Source: Rhodobacter sp. NTK016B
GTDB taxonomy: Bacteria > Pseudomonadota > Alphaproteobacteria > Rhodobacterales > Rhodobacteraceae
Reading direction: 5' to 3'
NCBI RefSeq assembly: GCF_017303295.1
Contig: NZ_JAFKOK010000005.1
Location: 206,196-270,195, forward strand
DNA: 64,000 bases
The translations under genes and the position numbers were made by a program. The first letter of the stretch is position 1; every line of letters starts with the position of its first letter. The notes under the pieces are model-generated. The model saw only the letters and a program-made list of their open reading frames with translations, did not search any database and was not told the origin of the DNA. Shown here one piece after another: positions 36,700-45,151 of the stretch.

Positions 36700-36702
36700 G
36701 TC

Positions 36703-38196
36703 ATGAGCCACGACGTGGTCAAAGAATACTCCGGCACGATCGAGCCGGGAGATCACCCCTATCTGCAAGGTCCCTGGGCTCCGCTGCATCAAGAGGTCAA
36801 CGCTGATGACCTAATTTTGCTGGAAGGCGAGGTCCCGACCGATATCGACGGGGTCTACCTGCGCAACACGCAGAATCCGTTGCATCAATCCATGGATCGG
36901 TACCATCCGTTCGACGGGGACGGGATGATCCATCTGGCGGCCTTTCGCGAAGGAAAGGTGCAGTATCGTAATCGTTTCGTGCAAACCAAGGGCTTGCAGG
37001 CCGAAATCGAAAGCGGCGGGCGGCTTTGGGCCGGGCTGATGGAAGACCCGGCTTTGTCCAAACGCCCCGGCTGGGGCGCGCATGGCGCGCTGAAGGATGC
37101 CAGCAGCACGGATGTGGTTGTTCATGCCGGCAAGGCGCTATCGACCTATTTCCAATGCGGCGAAGGCTACCGCATGGACCCGCTGACGCTGGATCAGCAG
37201 GGTGTGCCCGACTGGTCGCCCGAACACGGCATCTCGGCCCATACCAAGGTGGATGAAGAAACTGGCGAATTGCTGTTCTTCAACTATTCGAAGACGCCGC
37301 CCTACATGCATTACGGCGTCGTCGATCGCAGCGACCGGCTGGTGCATTACACGCCGGTGCCGCTGCCGGGGCCACGCCTACCGCATGACATGGCCTTCAC
37401 CAAGAATTACGCGATCCTCAACGATTTCCCGCTGCACTGGGACCCCGAGCTACTGAAGCGCGACAAGCATGTGGTGCGGTTCTTTAAGGACCAGCCTTCG
37501 CGCTTCGCGGTGATCCCGCGCCGGGGCGGGGCCGAGGATGTCCAGTGGTTCGAGGCCGCGCCGACCTTCGTGCTGCACTGGCTCAACGCCTATGAAGACG
37601 GCGACGAGATCGTGCTCGACGGGTATTTTCAGGAAGACCCGATGCCCACGAATTACGAGGGGGCGAAGCCGGGCTACGAGCGGATGATGTCCTATCTCGA
37701 CCAGCACAAGATGGGCACCAAGCTGCATCGCTGGCGCTTTAACTTGAAGACCGGCGAGACGCGCGAAGAGCGGCTGGACGACCGGGTGCTGGAATTCGGC
37801 ATGATCAACCAGAAATACGCGGGCAAGCCCTATCGCTACGCCTATTCGGCGGTGCAGGTGCCCGGCTGGTTCATCTTCAACGGCTATGTGAAGCACGACC
37901 TCGAAACGGGCGAAAGCTGGCAGCTGACCCTGCCCGAGGGGCTCTACGCCAGCGAGGCGCCCTTTGCACCGCGCGTCGGCGCCACGTCCGAGGATGACGG
38001 CTATCTGGTGACCTTCGTGATCAACGAAAAGACCGGCAAGTCCGAAGTCTGGCTGATCGACGCGAAGGATTTCGACAAGGGGGCGGTCTGCAAGCTGCAG
38101 CTTCCGCACCAGCTGGCGAGCGGGACGCATTCATGCTGGGCCAACGGTGCCGATTTCCGCGATGGCGGGATTCTGGCGCGCGCGGCCATGGGCTGA
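36703..38196 (+). CDS. Carotenoid cleavage oxygenase family protein, copy 1
   Basis: 497-residue seven-bladed propeller, non-haem Fe(II) dioxygenase of the carotenoid/lignostilbene/isoeugenol-cleaving family. Four His placed as iron ligands are visible: H180 (ISAHTK), H228 (LPHDMAF), H292 (VLHWLNAYE) and H476 (GTHSCW). The start WAPLHQEVNADDLILLEGEVPTDIDGVYLRNTQNP is typical of the bacterial group. There is no signal peptide, so it should be cytoplasmic. It is the first gene of a long operon, and a related copy follows after 12 nt. The likely reaction is oxidative cleavage of a conjugated C=C bond to two carbonyl products. Stilbene, phenylpropanoid and apocarotenoid substrates are all possible. 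Confidence 0.9.
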   Translation: MSHDVVKEYSGTIEPGDHPYLQGPWAPLHQEVNADDLILLEGEVPTDIDGVYLRNTQNPLHQSMDRYHPFDGDGMIHLAAFREGKVQYRNRFVQTKGLQAEIESGGRLWAGLMEDPALSKRPGWGAHGALKDASSTDVVVHAGKALSTYFQCGEGYRMDPLTLDQQGVPDWSPEHGISAHTKVDEETGELLFFNYSKTPPYMHYGVVDRSDRLVHYTPVPLPGPRLPHDMAFTKNYAILNDFPLHWDPELLKRDKHVVRFFKDQPSRFAVIPRRGGAEDVQWFEAAPTFVLHWLNAYEDGDEIVLDGYFQEDPMPTNYEGAKPGYERMMSYLDQHKMGTKLHRWRFNLKTGETREERLDDRVLEFGMINQKYAGKPYRYAYSAVQVPGWFIFNGYVKHDLETGESWQLTLPEGLYASEAPFAPRVGATSEDDGYLVTFVINEKTGKSEVWLIDAKDFDKGAVCKLQLPHQLASGTHSCWANGADFRDGGILARAAMG

Positions 38197-38208
38197 GGGA
38201 GGAAAACC

Positions 38209-39693
38209 ATGGGACTCGAGACGATACCCGCCGAACAGGATTGGCTGGTCGAGAATGCCTCGATGCAAGGGGCCTTCGCGCCGATCCATAGCGAGATCGA
38301 AGCGCAGGATCTGGAAGTGATCGGCGAACTGCCCGAGGATCTGAACGGTCTTTATGTGCGCAACGGGCCCTCGCCCGCTCATGCGCCGCACGGGAAGTAT
38401 CACTGGTTCGACGGCGACGGGATGCTGCACGCGGTGCGCTTTCAGGGGGGCCGCGCCACCTATCGCAACCGGATGGTGGAAACCGACGGTCTGAAAGCCG
38501 AACGCGAGGCCGGGCGCGCGCTGTGGCCGGGGCTCAAGGACCGGATGCCCGATGGCACGCTGCCCGATGACGCGCTGAAGAACACCGCGAATACCGATGT
38601 GAAGTTCCACAACGGCAAGCTCTATTCGATGTGGTACCGGGGCGGCGCGGTCTATACCGTCGATCCCGGCAGCCTGCAGACGCTGGGCAAGCTGGAACAG
38701 GACCCCCGGCTGGTGGGATTGCAGATCTCGGCCCACAGCCGGATCGACGAGGCGACGGGCGAATTCGTGTTCTTCGCCTATGGCAACCGCCATCCCTACA
38801 TGCATTACGGGGTGATCGGGCCGGATGGCGCGCTGAAAACCTTCATGCCGGTCGAGCTGCCGGGGCCGCGCCTGCCGCATGATTGCGCGATCACGCCGAA
38901 TTTCACGATCCTGCACGACTTCCCGCTGGTCAATAACCGCGAGGCGCTGCAACGGGGCCGCTATTCGCTGGAATTCCATCAGGACTGGCCGACCCGTTTT
39001 GCCGTCATCCCCCGGCACGGCACGCCCGATCAGATCCGCTGGTTCGAGTTCAGCCCGCGCTACATGCTGCATGTCTCGAATGCGTGGGAGGAAACCAACG
39101 CGCAGGGCGAACGCGAGCTGGTCATGCTCGGCACGCCCTATGCCATGCCGCGCGGCTACGATGGCGGGCTGGATGTGCAGCGGCTGCTGTTTACCATCGG
39201 CACACAGGGCACGGATTACGAGCTGTATCAGTGGCGCATGAACCTCGATACCGGGGCCACGCGCGAAGGGGTTGTTGACGACATCCTCAACACCGAATTC
39301 CCGATGATCAACACCCGCTTTCAGGGGGTGAAGAACCGCTACACCTATAACGTTCTGATGGGGCGTCCGCGCACGCTTGAACAGCCGCATTTCGCCGGGC
39401 TGGTGAAATACGACCTGCAGACCGGCGCTGCCGTCGCCTATCACCCGGGCGAGGGCTATTGGTTCTCGGAAGCGCCCTTCGCGCCGCGCGACGGGGCGGT
39501 CGAAGAAGATGACGGCTATGTCGTGGGCTTCGTGTGGAACGGGCTGGCCAACAGATCGGAAGTCTGGGTCACCGATGCGCGCGACATCTCGAAAGGTCCC
39601 ATCGCGCGGGTGATCGTGCCGCAGCGGGTGCCGCATGGCTTCCATTCCTGCTGGGTGCGCGAAGATCAGCTGAGTGCGGCGCAGGTGGCCTGA
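38209..39693 (+). CDS. Carotenoid cleavage oxygenase family protein, copy 2
   Basis: 494-residue paralog of the upstream protein, with the same opening (GAFAPIHSEIEAQDLEVIGELPEDLNGLYVRNGPSP) and complete iron ligands H176 (ISAHSR), H224 (LPHDCAI), H288 (YMLHVSNAWE) and H479 (GFHSCW). NGPSP and HWFDGDGMLHAV are closer to the family consensus than in copy 1 (NTQNP and HPFDGDGMIHLA). Both appear catalytically competent, so they may take different substrates, cleave successive double bonds, or form a heteromer. A clear RBS (GGGAGG) precedes the ATG. The stop overlaps the lipocalin-like gene by 1 nt. Confidence 0.9.
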   Translation: MGLETIPAEQDWLVENASMQGAFAPIHSEIEAQDLEVIGELPEDLNGLYVRNGPSPAHAPHGKYHWFDGDGMLHAVRFQGGRATYRNRMVETDGLKAEREAGRALWPGLKDRMPDGTLPDDALKNTANTDVKFHNGKLYSMWYRGGAVYTVDPGSLQTLGKLEQDPRLVGLQISAHSRIDEATGEFVFFAYGNRHPYMHYGVIGPDGALKTFMPVELPGPRLPHDCAITPNFTILHDFPLVNNREALQRGRYSLEFHQDWPTRFAVIPRHGTPDQIRWFEFSPRYMLHVSNAWEETNAQGERELVMLGTPYAMPRGYDGGLDVQRLLFTIGTQGTDYELYQWRMNLDTGATREGVVDDILNTEFPMINTRFQGVKNRYTYNVLMGRPRTLEQPHFAGLVKYDLQTGAAVAYHPGEGYWFSEAPFAPRDGAVEEDDGYVVGFVWNGLANRSEVWVTDARDISKGPIARVIVPQRVPHGFHSCWVREDQLSAAQVA

Positions 39694-40103
39694 TGCCGGA
39701 TCTGGGAGGAACCTGGCATCTGGTCGGTTGGGAGATCGAAACGGAGGGGCGCGTCACGCATCCCTTCGGCGAGTCCCCGACCGGGATGATCTGCTATACC
39801 GACGATGGCTTCATGTCGGCCTGCATCGCCCGCGCGGATCGTCCGCGCTGGTCGACCGGCAATCCGCGCAAGGCGCCCGATGCCGAGCGGATCGCCGCCT
39901 TTGAGAGCTATTTTCACTACGCGGGCACGTGGCGGATCGAAGAGCGCGAGGGCATTCCCCATGTCGTCCATGCCGTCACCCACAGCCTGAATCCCGACTT
40001 TCCCGGCACCGAACAGGTGCGCCGCATCGACCTTGAGGGCGGCGCGCTGACCCTGTCGGCGCAGGAAGGTCCCCGTCATCATCGCCTGCGCTGGAGACGC
40101 TGA
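39693..40103 (+). CDS. Lipocalin-like domain protein
   Basis: 136-residue protein opening LGGTWHLVGWEIETEGRVTHPFGESPTGMICYTDDGFMSACI, the pattern of the bacterial/fungal lipocalin-like domain often found beside polyketide or aromatic metabolism genes. It lacks a signal peptide. A tunnel-shaped beta-barrel could bind or isomerise a hydrophobic intermediate, but no catalytic residue is evident. The ATG overlaps the oxygenase stop (TGATG) and the stop overlaps the next ATG the same way. It therefore sits tightly between a ring/chain-cleaving oxygenase and an aldehyde dehydrogenase. Its function is unassigned. Confidence 0.72.
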   Translation: MPDLGGTWHLVGWEIETEGRVTHPFGESPTGMICYTDDGFMSACIARADRPRWSTGNPRKAPDAERIAAFESYFHYAGTWRIEEREGIPHVVHAVTHSLNPDFPGTEQVRRIDLEGGALTLSAQEGPRHHRLRWRR

Positions 40104-41785
40104 TGTTCGATCACGCCGCCACACTCGACCGCGCGCGTCAGGCCTGTGCCGAGCGCGCCTGCTGGTCGCCCTATCCCGAAATGCCCAAGCTCTACCCCGA
40201 TGCAGAAAGCGCCGCCCCCGCGGGGCAGGCCGCGTTCGAGGCGATGCTGGGCAAGCCCTTCGCGCTGGATCTGCCGGGCGTAACCGGGCAGGCGGGCGAA
40301 GAGCTGTCGCCTTATACGCAAGAGCCCCTTGGCATCACCTATCCGCAGGCCGACTCCGACGCGCTGTTTGCCGCCGCCAAGGCCGCGATGCCGGGCTGGG
40401 CCGCCGCCGGGGTCGACACCCGCCTCATGCTGTTGATGGAGGGGCTCGACCGGCTCTACCGCGACCATCTGTTCACGCTGGTCCATTCGGTCATGCATAC
40501 GGCGGGCCAGAGCTATAACATGGCCTATGCCGGGTCGGGGGTGAACGCGCTCGATCGCGGGATCGAGGCGCTGGTCTATGCCGAACAGGCGATGCGCGCG
40601 GTCACGCCGCAGGCGCATTGGGCGCGGCGGTTCGGTCGTGATGAGATTTCGTTGGAAAAGACCTATCGGCTGGTGCCGCGCGGCGTCGCGGTCTGCTTCA
40701 CCTGCGCAAGCTTTCCGACATGGAACGCGTGGCCGTCGATGCTTGCCAGCCTTGCCACCGGCAACGCGGTGATCGTCAAGCCGCATCCCGCCAGCGTCTT
40801 GCCGATGGCGATCACCGTTCGCGTTTTTCGTGACCTGCTGGACGAGCAGGGCTTCGATCCAAACCTTGTGACGCTGTGTCTCGATACGCTCGACGCGCCC
40901 TTGGGCAAGGTGCTGATCAAGCATCCCGATTGCGCCATCGTCGATTTCACCGGCTCGGCCCGTTTCGGTCAGTGGGTCGAGGCCAACGCCCATCCCGCCA
41001 TCGCTTTCACCGAAACCTCGGGCTGCAACACCGTGGTGCTGGCCGGGGCCGAGGATCTGGACGCGGCGATCCGCTCGCTGGCGACGACCATGTGCATGTT
41101 CTCGGCGCAGATGTGCACGAGCCCGCAGAATGTCTATCTGCCGCCGCAGATCGACACGTCCGATGGCCCGGTTGCACGCGAAGAGGTCGCTACGCGGCTG
41201 GCTGCCGCCATCGCCCGCCTGACAGAGGATCCGCGCCGCGCGTCGATGATCCTTGCCACAGTGCAGGGGGCGGGAACGCTGGACCTGATCGCGCGGATGC
41301 GCGACGAGGGACGCGCGCGGGGCAAGGTGCTGCTCGATAGCCGCCGCTATGAGCATCCCGATTTCCCCGGCGCCCGCACCGCGACGCCGCTTCTGGTGCA
41401 GCTGGGCAAAGAGGCGCGCGATCTCTATGCCGAGGAACGCTTCGGCCCGATCGGCTTCGTCATTGACTGCGACTCGGCCGAGGATGCGCTGGAACAGGCC
41501 ACGACGGATGCGGCGCAGAAAGGCGGGATCACCGGCTTTCTCTATGCCCGGGACGAGGATCTGATTGCCCGCGCCGAAGACGCCTATTCCCGCGCCGGTG
41601 CGCAGCTGACCATCAACCTGACCGGCGCCATGCCGCTCAATTTCGCTGCCGCCTATAGCGATTACCACGTCACCGGGCTGAACGGCGCGGGCAATGCGGC
41701 GCTGACCACGCTGGCTTTCGTCGCCTCGCGCTTTGCCGTCACTCAATCCCGCCGTCCTGTTCCGCCGTCCCGAGAGGTCCGATAA
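40103..41785 (+). CDS. PaaN-like aldehyde dehydrogenase
   Basis: 560-residue member of the aldehyde dehydrogenase superfamily matching proteins annotated as phenylacetic acid degradation protein PaaN. Features are an unusual long N terminus (residues 1-95), VAVCFTCASFPTWNAWPSMLASLATGNAVIVKPHP in the cofactor site, FTGSARFG, FTETSGCNTVVLAG for the general-base region, and a Cys in FSAQMCTSPQNVYLP as probable nucleophile. It has no MaoC hydratase domain, unlike the fused PaaZ-type. In this operon it would oxidise an aldehyde released by one of the cleavage oxygenases. It overlaps its neighbours by 1 nt on each side. Confidence 0.82.
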   Translation: MFDHAATLDRARQACAERACWSPYPEMPKLYPDAESAAPAGQAAFEAMLGKPFALDLPGVTGQAGEELSPYTQEPLGITYPQADSDALFAAAKAAMPGWAAAGVDTRLMLLMEGLDRLYRDHLFTLVHSVMHTAGQSYNMAYAGSGVNALDRGIEALVYAEQAMRAVTPQAHWARRFGRDEISLEKTYRLVPRGVAVCFTCASFPTWNAWPSMLASLATGNAVIVKPHPASVLPMAITVRVFRDLLDEQGFDPNLVTLCLDTLDAPLGKVLIKHPDCAIVDFTGSARFGQWVEANAHPAIAFTETSGCNTVVLAGAEDLDAAIRSLATTMCMFSAQMCTSPQNVYLPPQIDTSDGPVAREEVATRLAAAIARLTEDPRRASMILATVQGAGTLDLIARMRDEGRARGKVLLDSRRYEHPDFPGARTATPLLVQLGKEARDLYAEERFGPIGFVIDCDSAEDALEQATTDAAQKGGITGFLYARDEDLIARAEDAYSRAGAQLTINLTGAMPLNFAAAYSDYHVTGLNGAGNAALTTLAFVASRFAVTQSRRPVPPSREVR

Positions 41786-42714
41786 TGGCTGATCCGCTTC
41801 GCCTGCCGGTATTCGCCGCGCCCATGTTCCTCGTCTCGGGTCCCGAACTGGTGATCGCCGCCTGCAAAGCCGGGATTGTCGGTGCCTTTCCGACGCCCAA
41901 TTGCCGCAGCATCGAACAGCTCGACGACTGGATGACCCGGATCCGGGCCGAGGTCGGCGAGGCCCCATGGTGCGCCAATCTGGTGACGCATTCCTCGAAT
42001 GCGCGGTTGCCGCAGGATCTCGAGATGATCGACAAGCACAAGCCGCCCTTCGTCGTGACCGCGCTGGGATCGCCGAAACCGGCCATCGAGACGGTGCATG
42101 CCTATGGCGGCAAGGTGATCGCCGATGTGACGAGCGTTGCGCTGGCGCGCAAGGCGGTCGCGGCGGGGGCGGACGGGCTGGCCTGTATCTGCGCCGGGGC
42201 GGGCGGTCATACCGGGATGCTGTCGCCCTTTGCCTTTGTCAGCGCGGTGCGCGCCTTTTTCGACGGTCTGGTCATCGTCGGCGGCGGTATTACCGATGGC
42301 GCGGGCATTGCCGGGGCGATCGCGGCGGGAGCGGATTATGTCTATATGGGCACGCGCTTCATCGCCGCCGAGGAAAGCATGGCGCCCGCAGCCTACAAGG
42401 ACATGCTGGCCGCCGCCCAGATCGAGGATCTGCTGATTAGCGCCGGGATCACCGGCACCCCGGCAAGCTGGCTGAAGCCGTCGCTGCGCGACAACGGGAT
42501 GGACCCCGACGACATGCCCGACGCGCCGGGCCGCGCCTATGACAGCAGCCAGAGCCTGAAAGGCAAGCGCTGGGCCGATGTCTGGTCGGCGGGGCAGGGC
42601 GTCGGCGCGGTAACCGGGACGGAACCAGCCTCGGCCATCGTCGCGCGGCTGGAAGCGGAATATGACGCCGCGCGCGGACGCCTGTCGTCGCGGCTGGACC
42701 GGAGCGTCGCATGA
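41785..42714 (+). CDS. Nitronate monooxygenase-type flavoprotein
   Basis: 309-residue FMN TIM-barrel protein of the 2-nitropropane dioxygenase/nitronate monooxygenase family. It opens LRLPVFAAPMFLVSGPELVIAACKAGIVGAFPT and carries AGAGGHTG, VIVGGGITDG and VYMGTRFIAAEES, as expected for flavin and phosphate binding. Members of this fold also include enoyl reductases and other flavin enzymes, so nitronate oxidation should not be assumed. In this cluster it may reduce or oxidise an unsaturated intermediate. It overlaps the PaaN-like gene by 1 nt and the next thiolase by 4 nt. Confidence 0.82.
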   Translation: MADPLRLPVFAAPMFLVSGPELVIAACKAGIVGAFPTPNCRSIEQLDDWMTRIRAEVGEAPWCANLVTHSSNARLPQDLEMIDKHKPPFVVTALGSPKPAIETVHAYGGKVIADVTSVALARKAVAAGADGLACICAGAGGHTGMLSPFAFVSAVRAFFDGLVIVGGGITDGAGIAGAIAAGADYVYMGTRFIAAEESMAPAAYKDMLAAAQIEDLLISAGITGTPASWLKPSLRDNGMDPDDMPDAPGRAYDSSQSLKGKRWADVWSAGQGVGAVTGTEPASAIVARLEAEYDAARGRLSSRLDRSVA

Positions 42715-43919
42715 CTTTCATCCTTGGCACCGCGCAAAGTGATTTCGCCCGCGCCTGGTCGCGCGAGGGGCTGGATATCTCGGACATGATCCGGGACTCG
42801 GTTCTGGACGTTCTGGAAGACGCGCAGGTCACGCCCGATCAGGTCGAGAGCATCCATGTCGGCAACGCATTCGGCGAGATGCAGCGTCAGCAGGCGCATC
42901 TGGGCGCCATGGTCGCGCAGGTGGTGCCCGAGCTTTGGGGTGTTCCGGCGATGCGTCACGAAGGGGCCTGCGCCAGTGCCTCGCTCGCCGTGCTGGCGGC
43001 GATGGCCGAGATCGAGGCGGGGCGCTACGATTGCGTGCTGGTCGTCGGTGCCGAGGAGTTCAAGAACACCAAGGGGGACGCCGCCTCGGTCAACCAGAAC
43101 GCCGCCGGCTGGCAGGGGCACGAGGATATTGACTGCCGCTTCCTGTGGCCCGCCGTGTTCGGGCTGGCCGCGCAGGAATACGACGCGCGCTATGGGCTGG
43201 ACCGGCGCCATCTCAACCGGATCGCCGAATTGAATTACGGGAATGCCCGAAATAATCCGCTGGCGCAGACACGCGGCTGGGCTTTCAACGCGCTCAGCTT
43301 CACCGATGACGACAACGCCAACCCGGTGATCGAGCCGGGCACGCGGCGGCAGGATTGCGGGCAGATCACCGATGGTGCGGCCTCGCTGGTTCTGGCCTCG
43401 CCCGCCTTCGCGGCGGAATGGTCGCGCCGCACCGGCAAGCGCGCGGCGCGGATCGCGGGCTGGGGCCATCGCAATGCCGGGCTGCGCTTTCGCGACAAGC
43501 TTGAACGGCAGGGCGACTACGTCTTTCCGCATGTGCGCCAGACCATCGAGGATGCATGGCGCCGCGCCGGGATCGCCGGGATCGAGGCGGTGAGCGGGGT
43601 CGAGACGCATGATTGTTTCACCACCACCGAATACATCGCCATCGACCATCTGGGGCTGACCCCGCCGGGGCAAAGCTGGCAGGCAGTCGAGGATGGCAGC
43701 ATCGAGGCGGGGGGCCGCTGCCCGGTGAACATGTCGGGCGGGCTGATCGGCTGCGGCCATCCGGTCGGCGCGACGGGTACGCGGATGCTGCGCGACGCGG
43801 CGCGGCAGGTGCTGGGTCAGGCCGAAGCCATGCAGATCGAGGGGGCCCAACGGATGCAGACGTTGAATATCGGCGGCTCGTTCGGCACCGTGGTGAGTTT
43901 CGTGGTCGAGGCGCAGTAA
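42711..43919 (+). CDS. SCP-x-type thiolase
   Basis: 402-residue thiolase of the sterol-carrier-protein-x/acetyl-CoA acetyltransferase branch. It has the nucleophile in HEGACASASLAVLAA, the segment ETHDCFTTTEYIAIDHLGL (the branch's equivalent of NEAF) and GGLIGCGHPVGATGTRM near the C terminus. It is expected to cleave a 3-ketoacyl-CoA with CoA. This branch often serves branched-chain, isoprenoid or aromatic substrates. The ATG overlaps the preceding stop (ATGA). A second, classical thiolase follows after 47 nt, so the cluster carries two thiolases with different folds of specificity. Confidence 0.85.
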   Translation: MTFILGTAQSDFARAWSREGLDISDMIRDSVLDVLEDAQVTPDQVESIHVGNAFGEMQRQQAHLGAMVAQVVPELWGVPAMRHEGACASASLAVLAAMAEIEAGRYDCVLVVGAEEFKNTKGDAASVNQNAAGWQGHEDIDCRFLWPAVFGLAAQEYDARYGLDRRHLNRIAELNYGNARNNPLAQTRGWAFNALSFTDDDNANPVIEPGTRRQDCGQITDGAASLVLASPAFAAEWSRRTGKRAARIAGWGHRNAGLRFRDKLERQGDYVFPHVRQTIEDAWRRAGIAGIEAVSGVETHDCFTTTEYIAIDHLGLTPPGQSWQAVEDGSIEAGGRCPVNMSGGLIGCGHPVGATGTRMLRDAARQVLGQAEAMQIEGAQRMQTLNIGGSFGTVVSFVVEAQ

Positions 43920-43966
43920 GACGCCAAGGCCATCGCGCCGGGCGACCGGCGACAAGGGAGGAACGG

Positions 43967-45151
43967 ATGACCGAGATCGTCATCATCGACGCATTGCGCA
44001 CGCCGCGCGGTCGCGGCAATGCCAAGGGGGCGCTGGCGCAGACCACGCCGGTCGATCTGCTGGCTGCCCCGCTCAGGGCGATGGCAGAGCGCCATGCGCT
44101 CAAGGGACGGACAATGGCCGATGCGATTTTCGGCTGCGTCACGCAGACCGGCGGGCAGGGGGCGAATATCGGCAAGCTGGGCCTGATCGCGGCGGGCTAT
44201 TCCGACGCGGTGCCGGGTCTGACGGTCAACCGCTACTGCGCCAGCGGGCTTACGGCGGTGACGCTGGCCGCGCTCAAGGCGCAGGCCGAAGACGGTCTGG
44301 CCATCGGCGGCGGGGTCGAGAGCATGTCGCAGGTGCCGATGGCGTCCGACAAGGGGCCGCTGACCCACGACCATGCGTTCCAGAAGGCCGCCGGGCTTGT
44401 CCCGATCGGCATCAGTGCCGACGCTGTGGCAACGGCCGAGGGCTTCAGCCGCGCCGACTGCGATGCCTATGCCGCCGAAAGCCAGCGCCGCGCTATTGCC
44501 GCGCGCGACGCCGGGGCCTTCGCGTCACTGGTTTCTGTGGCCGGACTGGAACAGGACGAAACGCCGCGCGCGGGCACCAGCGCCGAAAAGCTGTCCGCGC
44601 TGGACCCGGCCTTTGCCGAGATGGGGCAGGCCTATGGGTTCGACGCGGCGCTCATGGCTTATACCGGGCTTGACCGTATCGACCACGTTCACCATGCGGG
44701 GAACTCGCCCGCCATGGCCGATGGCGCCTCGGCGGTGCTGCTGGGGACGCAGGCGGCGGCACAGGCGGCGGGGCTGAAACCCCGCGCGCGACTTCTGGCC
44801 AGCGCCGAGCTGTCGGTGGACCGCGTGCTGGCGCTGACAGGATCGGTCGACGCGGCGCAGGCGGCACTGACCCGGGCCGGTCTGCAGGCCGACGATATCG
44901 ATCTGTTCGAAGTCAATGAAAGCTTCGCGGCCCTTGCACTTCATTTCGCCCGCTACATGGATGTGCCGCAGGACCGGCTCAACGTGAATGGCGGGGCCAT
45001 CGCGCTGGGCCACGCCATGGGATCCACCGGATCGGCACTGATCGGCACCGCGCTGGATGAACTCGAGCGGCGCGGCGCGCGGCGCGCGCTGATCGCCGCC
45101 TGCGGGGCAGCCGGGCTTGCCTCGGCTCTTATCATCGAGCGGGTGGCATGA
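43967..45151 (+). CDS. Acetyl-CoA C-acyltransferase (classical thiolase)
   Basis: 394-residue classical degradative thiolase (FadA/PcaF-like). It opens EIVIIDALRTPRGRGNAKGALA and has the nucleophilic Cys in NRYCASGLTAV, NESFAALAL, GHAMGSTGSAL and the second Cys in ACGAAGLASA. The ATG at 43967 follows GGGAGG; the same frame is open further upstream only as antisense-like sequence over the SCP-x thiolase. It is predicted to release acetyl-CoA or propionyl-CoA from a 3-ketoacyl-CoA at the end of the pathway. It overlaps the HxlR gene by 4 nt. Confidence 0.92.
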   Translation: MTEIVIIDALRTPRGRGNAKGALAQTTPVDLLAAPLRAMAERHALKGRTMADAIFGCVTQTGGQGANIGKLGLIAAGYSDAVPGLTVNRYCASGLTAVTLAALKAQAEDGLAIGGGVESMSQVPMASDKGPLTHDHAFQKAAGLVPIGISADAVATAEGFSRADCDAYAAESQRRAIAARDAGAFASLVSVAGLEQDETPRAGTSAEKLSALDPAFAEMGQAYGFDAALMAYTGLDRIDHVHHAGNSPAMADGASAVLLGTQAAAQAAGLKPRARLLASAELSVDRVLALTGSVDAAQAALTRAGLQADDIDLFEVNESFAALALHFARYMDVPQDRLNVNGGAIALGHAMGSTGSALIGTALDELERRGARRALIAACGAAGLASALIIERVA

